DNA of 64,000 nucleotides from NCBI GenBank assembly GCA_965223165.1, contig CBDCVQ010000001.1, forward strand, positions 159,089 through 223,088, read 5' to 3'. Below are positions 1-9,335 of the stretch, piece after piece (the first letter of the stretch is position 1; each line of letters opens with the position of its first letter). The notes below the pieces were generated by a model. That model searched no databases. It had not been told where the DNA came from and saw only the letters and a list, made by a program, of their open reading frames with translations. The DNA comes from JABDMH01 sp965223165 (lineage in GTDB: Bacteria > Bacteroidota > Bacteroidia > Chitinophagales > Saprospiraceae). Made by a program: the position numbers and the translations under genes.

Positions 1-135
1 GATAAACTTCCTGGATAATTCAACATCTTCATACAGCCCTGTGAGTGAGCGATTGGCAGGTAGTTCCGCATCGAATTTCGTGAGAAAATTCTTGACAATG
101 GCATGCACGTGTAGATCAAAATAACGATTAGGCAT
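1..135 (-). CDS. Partial unidentified protein, N-terminus only
   Basis: An open frame starts with ATG at 135 on the minus strand and runs off the left edge after 45 residues (MPNRYFDLHVHAIVKNFL...). It begins only 15 bp after the stop of the protease gene upstream, so the two are probably co-transcribed. The early D-L-H-V-H motif looks like the first metal-binding strand of amidohydrolase-fold or membrane-dipeptidase-like enzymes, in which an Asp/His-x-His close to the N-terminus binds metal. That assignment rests on one short motif and is tentative. The rest of the gene lies outside the window. Confidence 0.55.
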   Translation of the reverse strand, partial: MPNRYFDLHVHAIVKNFLTKFDAELPANRSLTGLYEDVELSRKFI

Positions 136-150
136 GACTTAGTTTTTTCA

Positions 151-3009
151 TTAATTAGCAGCAAAGCTTTCGAAGTAGGTGCGAAGAATCTCTTCGGCAC
201 TGTCCCGATCAGTCCGCCCTCTTACTTCATGTGGATCTTTCGCATGTGATTGGCGCAACGCGCCCAAGCTGATGTCTGCCCGCTCTGATAGTTCTAACTC
301 CTGCATGTAACTCTCCACACCGGGTGTCAGCTTTCTGCGCAACGTACCCCAGAGGAAGTGCACCAGTTCGCGGACACCCAAGTCCCAGTGGGGAGCGCTT
401 GGTTGATCGCGATAGGCATGCTGCAGTCCCTTTTTGGAGCGCTGGTAGATACCATCGTCGAGTAGCCGATCAATATTTAATATTCCGCTCCCATAGCGCT
501 CATCCCACTGACTAGGTCCCACACGATTTTTGCCGATCTTTATGTCATCCGGGGCCGTCGACGCTGATTCGCACAGGCAAAATCTGAAGCGCTCAACGAT
601 TTGCCATTGTTCGTTTACCGTCTTCAAGTCGTCATAGTGTTTGGCCTTCCAGAGGGCAGCCGCAGCTGCTACATGGGGCGTGGCGTAACTGGTACCACTT
701 CCAAAGGCCATGATGTCTCTCCCGCGTCTATCCCTAAAGGGGACGTAGACATCTTCACCCGGGGCTGCGATGTCTACAGATTGGCCGTAGGATGACCCCT
801 TCCAGGGTCGGTTGTCCGGATTGGACGCAGCGACGGCTATCGTACCCGGATACATGGCCGGGGCGACGACAGATTCCACCTCATTGCCGGCCGCGCAGAT
901 CCAAATCACCCCTCGCTCATAAGCAGTCTTGGCAATGCTATATAGCATCGGCCGTGGATAGCTACCCATGCACATGAATATGATATCGGCTCCTGAATCA
1001 ATGGCCTGAAGTGCCGCATCAAACAAATTACGGCCTCGATTGAGCAAAACCACGGACTGGGCCACACGATACGGTATGACCTTGCAACCAAGATTTCCCT
1101 GGGCATCAACGAGCAAGCCGTAGTTGCCGTCGTTAGTGATATCTCCGCTGGCCTTTGAGTCCTCGGGATGGTTGCCCACTATGATGCTGGCCGTCCGGCC
1201 GCCATGACCGGGCTGACGCAAGGGACCCCGGCTAAATTCATCTCTGGCGTCCTCGCCATCGATAAAGTCCTCATCCTTATTGAGATTATAGGTGTGCAGG
1301 ACCTTCGCATGATCATCATACCCAGTGTCGATTTGTACCAGGTCGATCTTTTCCAAGTTCTTGGATAGACGTTTAAGCTCCTGGCTAGAGGGATTGTTTA
1401 CCACCCTTCGGTTCCAAGCTCGATAGACCTTCGCGTCCTGTCGCCGCACGGCATCTTTGACCATTTTGCCATAGATCCACCGGGTTCTAAAATCATCTTC
1501 ACTTTCTTGCCAGGAGGCGGTGCCGTCATTGAAAGATTCAAAACTTTCTTGCCCATTTTGCCACCGCGGGTAGTGGCCAGGCCTAATATCTGTGAGCATG
1601 GGCAGGTCCGGGGTGCAGGTAGCCACCTGGGGCAACGCCTCCAAGGTCGCCGAGATCTCCCAGGGATTTTCCTCGGACCGCACCGTCAGATAGTAGAATC
1701 GTTTGTGTGCCTCGTCTGTAGACAATGGATAGAGCGGTTCCACGGATATCAATCCCGAAACCAGTTGGGCCGTGTTTCGCTTCCAATCCTCCTGCATATC
1801 TACGACGGTGGAGAGTTCAATTTCGAATGTCCAGACCTGCTCATCCGAAAATTGATTACCACCGACCGATGGCTGCGGTGAGGGGACAGAGCTGGGCCCT
1901 CGTTCTGATCTGCCTACTGCCCATTGGGAGTCGATCGGATGACCTTCGAGCAGTTGATTCTTAATCTGATCCATACCTGAAGGCAGATTGATCTGCGCTA
2001 CCGCGGCCAGAATGCTACTGATCCGAATGCCTTCATTGCCAATCCAGTCGATCAAATCGTCCGCATCTCCGGGCTGAGCGACCGATCCATCCTTTCGCAG
2101 CCACTGGCCATGTCGGTTTTTTCGTGGCACTCCACTATGGTGTAGGGCTACCACCTCGCCTGTGCCCAGACCAATGACCATACTACCGGATGATCCGGGC
2201 AACGTGTCCGATTCGTAGATTAGAAAGTGCTCCTTGCAGATCAGTGCTCTGATGTCTTTCAATACGATCTTTTTGAAGTCACCTCGCGGATGCTGAATGA
2301 TGACGCATCCCTCCCCATCCACCACCTTGCCTAGCTGCCCGTCCAGTTGGCAGTAGGGAATATCTGTGATTCGTTTGCCCTCTGCCGAGGTAGATTGCAC
2401 CGCTACAACCGTAAAGTCCAAGCCACTGTAAGGATCAGCATCTACTTTCTGATAGCTCGAGGTAAGAAAGAACCTGTCTGGATCTAGCCGGAAAGTATGT
2501 GTCGGCTCTGGATTGCCCAGCGCATCAAGTTCATAGTTAAATTGTGCCGTAGAATAGCTGGCCATTTCAGGATTATCCAGGACGTGATTGTTAGTGATCA
2601 GCAGGTCGGGGGCTATCAAGAATCCTGTGCCCGATCCACGACTTCGGTATCGATCACGGACGTTGACCTTGCACACACTTTCTGAAAGTTTTAACATTTT
2701 GGTGATCGTGGCAATCTCTTGGAAATCGACCGTGCCATTAATGCGCTCCAGGGCCGCCCGGCCCGCTCGGGACATCCGGTTATTCCATCGCTCCATATCG
2801 GTCTGGATCTCCGAGAGCTGGACTTGCCCCTTGCGGTTGAGCTCCAGTGCGCTCTTTACCTTGTCGATGTCACCTCTGGCCCCTTCATAGTTTAGCGAAG
2901 CTTGCTCGGCGATGGTGCGTAGAATATTTGGATCCATGGAAAAAGCATTTTGTGATGTCGTAGTTCGCGACGTCCTAATGGTTAGTGATCTACCCTTGCT
3001 GGAGGTCAC
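151..3009 (-). CDS. Dual protease: trypsin-like domain fused to a subtilisin-like domain
   Basis: This 952-aa protein carries two serine protease domains. After a helical N-terminus (residues 25-110), a trypsin-like domain shows His142 (TNNHVL), Asp198 (LDFTVV) and Ser274 (PGSSGS). A linker follows (about 345-545). A subtilisin-like S8 domain then shows Asp561 (IDTGYD), His602 (GHGG), oxyanion Asn709 (AAGNE) and Ser774 (GTSYATPHVA). Both triads look complete, so both domains may be active. I see no signal peptide, which suggests a cytosolic protein. The track start is a GTG at 3009; an ATG at 2937 (MDPNIL) is an equally good start and would remove 24 polar residues. The C-terminal 100 residues are charged and unassigned. 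The combination resembles protease modules of bacterial conflict or regulated-proteolysis systems, but the function is not shown. Confidence 0.8.
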   Translation of the reverse strand: MTSSKGRSLTIRTSRTTTSQNAFSMDPNILRTIAEQASLNYEGARGDIDKVKSALELNRKGQVQLSEIQTDMERWNNRMSRAGRAALERINGTVDFQEIATITKMLKLSESVCKVNVRDRYRSRGSGTGFLIAPDLLITNNHVLDNPEMASYSTAQFNYELDALGNPEPTHTFRLDPDRFFLTSSYQKVDADPYSGLDFTVVAVQSTSAEGKRITDIPYCQLDGQLGKVVDGEGCVIIQHPRGDFKKIVLKDIRALICKEHFLIYESDTLPGSSGSMVIGLGTGEVVALHHSGVPRKNRHGQWLRKDGSVAQPGDADDLIDWIGNEGIRISSILAAVAQINLPSGMDQIKNQLLEGHPIDSQWAVGRSERGPSSVPSPQPSVGGNQFSDEQVWTFEIELSTVVDMQEDWKRNTAQLVSGLISVEPLYPLSTDEAHKRFYYLTVRSEENPWEISATLEALPQVATCTPDLPMLTDIRPGHYPRWQNGQESFESFNDGTASWQESEDDFRTRWIYGKMVKDAVRRQDAKVYRAWNRRVVNNPSSQELKRLSKNLEKIDLVQIDTGYDDHAKVLHTYNLNKDEDFIDGEDARDEFSRGPLRQPGHGGRTASIIVGNHPEDSKASGDITNDGNYGLLVDAQGNLGCKVIPYRVAQSVVLLNRGRNLFDAALQAIDSGADIIFMCMGSYPRPMLYSIAKTAYERGVIWICAAGNEVESVVAPAMYPGTIAVAASNPDNRPWKGSSYGQSVDIAAPGEDVYVPFRDRRGRDIMAFGSGTSYATPHVAAAAALWKAKHYDDLKTVNEQWQIVERFRFCLCESASTAPDDIKIGKNRVGPSQWDERYGSGILNIDRLLDDGIYQRSKKGLQHAYRDQPSAPHWDLGVRELVHFLWGTLRRKLTPGVESYMQELELSERADISLGALRQSHAKDPHEVRGRTDRDSAEEILRTYFESFAAN

Positions 3010-3443
3010 CCAATCACTCTACTTCAAGTCAGCAGCTTGTTCAATTCGTCCACTGCGACCCTCTCGATCCTAGGCTTGCCAATGCCGATGCACGGCTTGG
3101 AAGCATGCCCGTTAAACTGACGTATGCATTGAATCGAGTTTCAAAAAATGGTCATGGAGGCGCTGCGAAACTTTGAAGGTCGTCCCCCTAATTAATGTTG
3201 GCAATCGCAAGAGGTAACCCTTGGACCCGCTGCCTTTTACGATTGGAATGTATCCGCAGGGCTTCCCTGCGTCTGGATAGATATTATTGGAGGGGATAAG
3301 AGAAATCTTGCCTGGAGGGTGCACCGACTACACGGCTGAAAATGTCGTGCAAGTAATCGGCTCCATGGATGTCAAACCCGTAGCATTCCTCCTTCAGGCT
3401 GATGGAATGCAGCGCTCGGTCAAAGCACGATTCCTTCAAGCAT
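3010..3443. other. Intergenic stretch, nothing recognised
   Basis: These 434 bases separate the dual protease from the alpha/beta hydrolase remnant. Short open frames exist on both strands but lack family signatures. I see no tRNA, clear terminator or repeat. Confidence 0.5.
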
Positions 3444-4440
3444 TCAATCTCCCAGCATCTCCAGTATAAGTCTGGTGCACTCCGCGGGCTGGTCCAGCCA
3501 GGGACAATGCCCGGCATTCTCCACCACGGCAAAGGTATGGTTGGGGATGGCCGCGGCCTTGGGACGCCCCGTGTCGGGCGATTCGAAGGCATCTTGATGG
3601 CCCCAGATGAATCCTACCGGCATAGAAAGCCGATGTAGTTGGTCGCCCAAGTACAGCTGCCTGCGCCAACCGCCTGGGGTTAGCACCCGCTCCAGCATCG
3701 TGCTAAATGCCAACTTGGCTGCTGGCAAAAGGTGACCGGCAAATGCATGTTCGAAATATTCTTGCGAAAGATTCTCTACGTTGTGGACCAACATCTGCCT
3801 ATGCACCATCCGTGCCCCTTGTAGGCTCGGCTTGCCTACCGTCGACATGAGGAGACGGTTTAAGCCGGGCACGCCCATCAGCCGTAGTGGGACCGGAATG
3901 TATCGATTCATGCCTGCCGGTGCCCCGATCAGGGCCAGCCGCTCCACTCGCTCCGGATGTGCCATCGCGAAGCAAATTGTAAAATACCCCCCCCATCGAA
4001 TTGCTCAGCAAGCGCGCTTTCTCCAATCCCACGGCATCCATAAAGGAGCGTATAAAGGATACGGCACTCTCCCGATAATCCACGCCGCGATAGTCGATGG
4101 GGTCCGAAAGCCCGTGCCCCGGTCGATCCACCACGTACAATTCATACACCTCTGACAGCGGACCCATGACATTTATCCATTCGCTGGACGTACTTAAGCC
4201 ACCATGGACGATGATCAGGGGTGGCCCACTGCCCAGGTGCAGATAGTGCACTTTTTCTACAGGCCCGTTGGTCCTTACATATTTACTTTCTGGCGCGATA
4301 CCTGCCAGTTGAAATAATTTCTCGCGCGTGGCTTTGTACTTTTCTTGGGGATCCATTGGTTTCTTCTTTTGGCTTTGCAGCAATTTACGGAGAACGCCAG
4401 TAGGTGAAAAGTAGATAATGATCGGAAATAGTCGCAGCAA
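3444..4440 (-). pseudogene. Alpha/beta hydrolase, frameshifted in a G8 homopolymer
   Basis: Two overlapping minus-strand frames make one alpha/beta hydrolase of about 300 aa. The upstream frame (from 4440, or an ATG at 4356) has the oxyanion strand LIIVHGG, the acid region VVDRPGHGLSD and the nucleophile elbow SNSMGG. Immediately after the elbow comes a run of eight G on the coding strand (C at 3987-3994), and that frame then reads nonsense. With seven G it would continue SNSMGGYFTICFAMAHPERV straight into the second frame, which holds the rest of the fold, the late acid (GHQDAF) and the catalytic His (NAGHCPW), ending at 3444. The break is therefore a single-base length change. It may be a true mutation, a phase-variable tract or a sequencing error. 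The substrate is unknown. Confidence 0.8.
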
Positions 4441-4491
4441 TACCTTACTTCGATGAATTATTCAGAACGCGCTCCGCGTGATCTCATTTAT

Positions 4492-5001
4492 TCATGGCTC
4501 CAAATCAACGACTCCTGAAGATGAGGCGCTCTGTTTTTGTATCTCCGATGCCTCCCATTTCTTTCGATTTCTCATTGCAAATAGCAAATAGAGCACCAAA
4601 GGGATTAGCTCAAATCTCACCTGGATGTCCACGTGGTCTGCCCCAATAACAAAATCACGGATCAGCATCCAGCTGCAAATTATGATGCCGATGATGGCGT
4701 CTACGATTGCCCATCGCAAGGCAAAGCGATGGTTAGTGAACACTTTCCAGGCGACCATAAATTTTAGCAGAAAGATGCCCAGAAGCACTGGTCCTGCATC
4801 GGTAAAGGCAGAGGAACTATCGAGTCCATACATACTCATCGGCGCATTCATGCCTACCAGACTAAAGACTACTGCCACGGGCAGTAAAATCGACCACAAC
4901 AAAAAGAAATAGACGAAGACCATGATCCACTTTGGTACTAATCGCCTTCGTGGATGTCTTGCTGATTCTTGCAATAGGGCAGATATCCGTTTGCTTGTCA
5001 T
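4492..5001 (-). CDS. Small multi-pass membrane protein, unknown function
   Basis: This is a 169-aa protein that I do not recognise. A basic N-terminus (ARHPRRRLVPKW) precedes about four hydrophobic segments (near residues 26-48, 68-88, 95-115 and 130-145), followed by a polar C-terminal tail rich in Ser, Lys and Gln. It lies 22 bp downstream of pnkp on the same strand, so it may be read from the same transcript, although nothing in it points to RNA repair. The positively charged start suggests a cytosolic N-terminus by the positive-inside rule. Confidence 0.65.
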   Translation of the reverse strand: MTSKRISALLQESARHPRRRLVPKWIMVFVYFFLLWSILLPVAVVFSLVGMNAPMSMYGLDSSSAFTDAGPVLLGIFLLKFMVAWKVFTNHRFALRWAIVDAIIGIIICSWMLIRDFVIGADHVDIQVRFELIPLVLYLLFAMRNRKKWEASEIQKQSASSSGVVDLEP

Positions 5002-5023
5002 TTACCGCCTGGGTCAAACAAAC

Positions 5024-7597
5024 TCACAGCCTCGGATCCACCGCCTCACTCTCCAGCGCCAACACCCCAAAGACGCTCTCGTGAATCCGTCGTAGCGGCT
5101 CTCGACGTACAAACCGCTCGAGCGCTTCGATGCCGAGCGCAAATTCGCGTAGAGCCAGGGAGCGCTTTCGCGATAGGCCTCGCTTTTTTAGTCGCTCCAG
5201 GTTGGCTGGATGGTCATATTCCGGGCCATAGATGATACGCAGGTACTCCCGGCCTCGGCACTTGACCGCGGGCTGCAGCAATCCCTCCTTGGCGTAGGCC
5301 AGAAAGTCGTATGGTTTTACCACAATACCTTCGCCTCCCTTATTCGTCAGTTCGTGCCACCAATTTACAGCCTCGGCTATGCTTTCTTCGTCGTTGGTAT
5401 CTACCACCTTATGGGGTGTGGCCCGGAAGACCCTTTCATCCGCCCGACAGATCGTGTGAATATTCTCCATGTGCCAGACGTGATCCTTGTCCACGTGCAC
5501 ACTGCCCTCGGTGGCCAGGATGTGAAATGGTGCGAGTTTGTAGTCTTCCACCGAATGCACTTCCCAGCAATAATTGCGATAGGCCTGCTCATATTTAGCA
5601 ATAACGGACTGCTTATAGCTAAATTTCTCAAGAGAGGGTTGGGCTGCATCCACTCCTCGATCTATCGCCCGTTGCAACGTTTGCTCCACCTCCGTCAAGG
5701 CATTTCTCGCAGCCGCACCGACCGCGGCATATTGATCTCTGAGCAGCGATTGTGCCTTGGCCGACCAGGGCATCAGCTCGCAGTCAAGACACACCCAATC
5801 GGTTTGGTGTTTTTCCCAAAAATCCGAAGCGGTGAGTGCTGCCTGTACCCTTTGCAAAAAAGCTTCTTCGAGGTCGGTGTCTTTAAAAAAGTTGCGGCCC
5901 GTTCGGGTGTAACAAATGCCAGTGGTCTCTCGGAGAAGTCCGAATCTGCCTTTTGAAATATCCTTGCTGCGACAAATGACCAGCACCGCCCGCGACCCCA
6001 TGTGCTTCTCTTCGCAGACGATGCGGTCGACCCCTCGTTTTTTGTAATAGTTAATGGCCTGATCGATATGCTCGAGAAAATCCGGTCGCACACTGGTCTC
6101 ACAGGGCGACATGGTCGGAGGAAGATAAATCAGCCACCTCGGATCGACGGCAAATCGACTCATGACCTCCAGGGCAGCGATGGAATTCTCTTCGCGAATC
6201 GTCAAATTATTTCTCAACCGGGTCTGCACAATGCGTTTTCCGGTGACGTCCTCGATATTCAGCAGATCGTCATATTGTTGCTGCTGCGTACGTTGCTCAG
6301 TCGGTAGCGCGATAAATGGCTTGATCGGTGGGCAGTGCACTTTGCTGGCAGGCACAGACACCAGGGTTTCCTCGGGATATCGGAGCGCTGTCAATTTGCC
6401 GCCGAAGACACAACCGGTATCGATATTGATCGTTTTATTAAGCCACTCTGCCTGAGGCACTGGGGTGTGCCCATAGACCACCTTAGCTCGCCCCCTATAC
6501 TCCGAGGCCCAATTGTATCGTACGGGCAGGCCAAACTCGTCGGTTTCGCCGGTCGTCTCGCCATACAGACAAAAAGAACGCACGGCGCCCGAACCTCGGC
6601 CCTGCATTTCTTCCTTGAGACCCGCATGCGCTACCACGAGTTTGCCCCCATCAAAAACGTAATGACTAACGAGGCTGTAAAGAAATTCTTTTACCGCGGC
6701 CAGAAATCCGGGCGGCTCCGCCTCAAGCTGTGCTAATGTTTGCGCCAGGCCTTGTCGCACGGCCACGTCCTTGCCGTTGAGCTTGCGATGCAGTTTCATA
6801 TCATGGTTGCCCGGCACACACCAACCGGTGCCGCTCCGCACCATGCCCATGACCAATTTTAAGACGCCCGGTGCATCGGGACCCCGGTCCACCAGATCGC
6901 CCAAAAAGACGACCTGACGATTTTCGGCGTGACTCACCTGCCATCCGAAATTCGTTCCATCGTCCACTACCCTCTTGACCTGATATCCCAAAGCCCGCAG
7001 TAACTGCGTAGTCTCTTCCAAGCAGCCATGGATGTCACCAATGATGTCAAACGGCCCTTGGATATCCTTCTTGTTGCTGTACAGCTTTTCCCGAATTATG
7101 CCTTGAATGCCCTCGACCTCCTCGGGTGTTTTTAGCACATATATTCTTCGAAAGCCCTCGCGTTTTAGCCTTTTGAGTGATCGGCGTAGCTGCTGCTTCT
7201 GCTGATGGATCACATGGCGACCAAAATTCCGATCCGGTCGGGCTGCATTCCGATCTCCACATACCCGTTCTGATAGATCAAGTACGATGGCTACAGGCAG
7301 TGCATGATATTCCCTGGCCAGGCGCAGCAGGCTTTGCCGCGCTTCCGGCTGCACATTAGTGGCATCCACCACGGTCAGATGGCCGTTCTTCAGACGTTTG
7401 GCAATAATATAATGGAGCAGATCAAACGCGTCGCCTGTGGCATCCAAATTGTTTTCATCATTCGACACCATGGCCCGGCACTCGTCGGATGAAACGACCT
7501 CGTGCGGTCCAAAAAATTTGCGGGCAAATGTGCTTTTGCCTGCTCCCGAAGGACCAATCAATAGCACTAGGGACAGTTCGGGTATATTAAGCTCCAT
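5024..7597 (-). CDS. pnkp: Polynucleotide kinase-phosphatase-ligase (bacterial RNA repair)
   Basis: The 857-aa protein has the three-domain order of bacterial Pnkp, which heals and seals broken RNA together with Hen1. The N-terminal 5'-OH polynucleotide kinase has the P-loop GPSGAGKS (residues 15-22). The central 2',3'-phosphatase of the calcineurin type shows GDIHG (187-191), GDLVDRG (233-239) and GNHD (263-266). The C-terminal adenylyltransferase/ligase domain carries the nucleotidyl Lys531 in EKHMGSR. The length is as expected for the family (about 850 aa). Its start overlaps the end of hen1 by 11 bp, so translation is probably coupled. From known biochemistry, Pnkp repairs ribotoxin-cleaved RNA such as tRNA, and Hen1 marks the 3' end before sealing. 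Confidence 0.95.
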   Translation of the reverse strand: MELNIPELSLVLLIGPSGAGKSTFARKFFGPHEVVSSDECRAMVSNDENNLDATGDAFDLLHYIIAKRLKNGHLTVVDATNVQPEARQSLLRLAREYHALPVAIVLDLSERVCGDRNAARPDRNFGRHVIHQQKQQLRRSLKRLKREGFRRIYVLKTPEEVEGIQGIIREKLYSNKKDIQGPFDIIGDIHGCLEETTQLLRALGYQVKRVVDDGTNFGWQVSHAENRQVVFLGDLVDRGPDAPGVLKLVMGMVRSGTGWCVPGNHDMKLHRKLNGKDVAVRQGLAQTLAQLEAEPPGFLAAVKEFLYSLVSHYVFDGGKLVVAHAGLKEEMQGRGSGAVRSFCLYGETTGETDEFGLPVRYNWASEYRGRAKVVYGHTPVPQAEWLNKTINIDTGCVFGGKLTALRYPEETLVSVPASKVHCPPIKPFIALPTEQRTQQQQYDDLLNIEDVTGKRIVQTRLRNNLTIREENSIAALEVMSRFAVDPRWLIYLPPTMSPCETSVRPDFLEHIDQAINYYKKRGVDRIVCEEKHMGSRAVLVICRSKDISKGRFGLLRETTGICYTRTGRNFFKDTDLEEAFLQRVQAALTASDFWEKHQTDWVCLDCELMPWSAKAQSLLRDQYAAVGAAARNALTEVEQTLQRAIDRGVDAAQPSLEKFSYKQSVIAKYEQAYRNYCWEVHSVEDYKLAPFHILATEGSVHVDKDHVWHMENIHTICRADERVFRATPHKVVDTNDEESIAEAVNWWHELTNKGGEGIVVKPYDFLAYAKEGLLQPAVKCRGREYLRIIYGPEYDHPANLERLKKRGLSRKRSLALREFALGIEALERFVRREPLRRIHESVFGVLALESEAVDPRL

Positions 7598-8981
7598 GGG
7601 TAAATATGCTCATCTGGCTCGGGGCTCCGACCTCCGCATCCTCCGGACCGACGGACAGAAACGCCACCTGATAATTATTTTTCTCTGCTACCTGTGATGC
7701 CCAAGTTTCAAACTCCTTTCGAGTCCACTCAAAGCGGTGATCGGCATGACGTAATTGGTCAGGCGACATGCTCTCAAATAATTTATTGTACTCCGCATTA
7801 GGGGTAGTAATTAATACCGTCTTCGGGCGGGCAAATTCGAATACGACCCGCTCAAAAGAAGCTAGGCGATCGGGATCGAGATGCTCCACGACCTCGACGA
7901 TCGCTGCGGCGTCGTAGCCCTCCAGCCGGCGATCCCGATAGGTCAAAGCTCCGTGAAATAACTCGATGCGCTCCTTCTGCTTGGGGGCGAGTTGATCCCA
8001 CCGCAGGCGGTCCTTAGCCTTCGTCAATTGACGGTACGATACATCCATCCCGGCGATCTTGGTAAACTGCCTTTCCTTCAGCAGCATTCTCAGCAGCTTG
8101 CCCTCTCCACACCCCAGATCGATCACGGTTTCTGCACTCGTCTTCTTGAGCTGCTCTAGGACTAGTGCAAGGCGCTGCTCGTGAAGTGTCTGTTGTCTCT
8201 GGCTCACCTCCGGGCTCAGTCCTTGAACGACCTCGTCGTCCTCACCCTCCTGCAATCGCTCCATCGCTTGCCTGGTCAGCGACCGCAAGTTGATCAGATA
8301 CCGTGCGCTGATCTCCTCCCGCTCCGGATGGGTCTCTAACCAGCCCCTGCCCTTTTTTAGCAGCTTGTCTATTTCGTTGCGGCCGACATAATAATGTTTG
8401 TCATTGTCCAACGCAGGAATGAGGACGTACAAATGAGAAAGCAACGCCTGGGTCGTGATCGTATGGGTCAATTGCAGCGTGTAGTACTTGCTCTCTCCCC
8501 AGTCGGGAAAGTGGTCGTCCAGGGTATGCCGTTCCACCTGCACCGCGTAGCCTAGGGGCTCAAAGAGCTTTCGGATCAGTGCTTCGCCTCCTCTGGGCGC
8601 CGGTACCACCGATAGTTGCACCATAAACGGCAGCGCCCGATCGACCAGCTCGGGTCGGTCCTTGCATCGACCATTCATCGCCGTGGAAAATGCCTTGGAC
8701 AGGGCGACACTCATAAATGACGAGGCCACGTACGGTCGGTCGTTGACATATTGCCCCAGGGTGAAGTCTTGCCCACCGAGATTTCGGGCTCCTCGCACCA
8801 TATCGATCGGATCAATATCCAGCAACAACGCAATCGTGCATCTTGCCTCCGTGCTCTCCGGGTAAAATACGTGGCCCTGGCCGATGGACAGATCCACCGA
8901 CTGAAATCGATCGGGATGCTTGTGCAGCAGGTAGCCCAGATCGGTGGCCGGTTGATGGGTGGTGGTGATGGTCAGTAGCAT
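7587..8981 (-). CDS. hen1: Hen1, 3'-terminal RNA ribose 2'-O-methyltransferase
   Basis: This 464-aa protein is the partner of Pnkp. The N-terminal half (1-240) matches the bacterial Hen1 region known to activate the Pnkp ligase. The C-terminal half is the SAM-dependent methyltransferase, with motif I VIDLGCGEG (286-294). The metal-binding set E363-x-x-E366-H367 (EVVEHL) plus a His in HADH (412/415) defines the Hen1 family. The known reaction is 2'-O-methylation of the 3'-terminal ribose of cleaved RNA, which makes the repaired site resistant to cutting again. The gene is first in the pair and overlaps pnkp by 11 bp. Upstream lies an AT-richer non-coding stretch that also holds a separate plus-strand transcription unit. 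Confidence 0.93.
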   Translation of the reverse strand: MLLTITTTHQPATDLGYLLHKHPDRFQSVDLSIGQGHVFYPESTEARCTIALLLDIDPIDMVRGARNLGGQDFTLGQYVNDRPYVASSFMSVALSKAFSTAMNGRCKDRPELVDRALPFMVQLSVVPAPRGGEALIRKLFEPLGYAVQVERHTLDDHFPDWGESKYYTLQLTHTITTQALLSHLYVLIPALDNDKHYYVGRNEIDKLLKKGRGWLETHPEREEISARYLINLRSLTRQAMERLQEGEDDEVVQGLSPEVSQRQQTLHEQRLALVLEQLKKTSAETVIDLGCGEGKLLRMLLKERQFTKIAGMDVSYRQLTKAKDRLRWDQLAPKQKERIELFHGALTYRDRRLEGYDAAAIVEVVEHLDPDRLASFERVVFEFARPKTVLITTPNAEYNKLFESMSPDQLRHADHRFEWTRKEFETWASQVAEKNNYQVAFLSVGPEDAEVGAPSQMSIFTHGA

Positions 8982-9297
8982 ATGTTGCTAATATGATGAC
9001 AATTTAGGAAATGGTAGTGCTTCTGGCTTCTAATGACACACTTTGGCACAGAAGTATAAACACATTTATCGCCCTTAAGAATGGTGAACCTCCTCTCAGC
9101 CTCGCCCAAGGAATCTCTCCTTTTGGCCTGATCCTCGCTTCCACTAACAAAGGGCCAAGTCAAGATGTGCCTGTCTGGGATATCCTTGATGCGCATGGTT
9201 CGTCAAAAAATGGCAAAGATCGAGATCGGTCTGACCGGCAAGATGCAGCATTCGATACTGGTGAATTACGTTGAATAGTCGCCATTTTATCCAATTA

Positions 9298-9329
9298 TTT
9301 GCAAATTCCAATTTTTGTATTTAGGTTTG
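9298..9329 (+). promoter_or_regulatory. Bacteroidota-type promoter
   Basis: TTTG at 9298-9301 is followed by a 20-bp spacer and TAGGTTTG at 9322-9329. This matches the known Bacteroidota primary-sigma consensus (-33 TTTG or TTG, 19-21 bp, -7 TAnnTTTG) without a mismatch. Transcription would start near 9336 and run rightward into a region with no coding frame. Confidence 0.7.
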
Positions 9330-9335
9330 CCTTCG

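Noticed and set aside
3112..3592. Small frames between the dual protease and the hydrolase
   Set aside because: They overlap each other and the hydrolase end on both strands and have no recognisable motif.
9011..9274. Plus-strand 87-aa gene upstream of hen1
   Set aside because: No family signature, odd composition and position before a promoter for a non-coding unit; most likely a chance frame.
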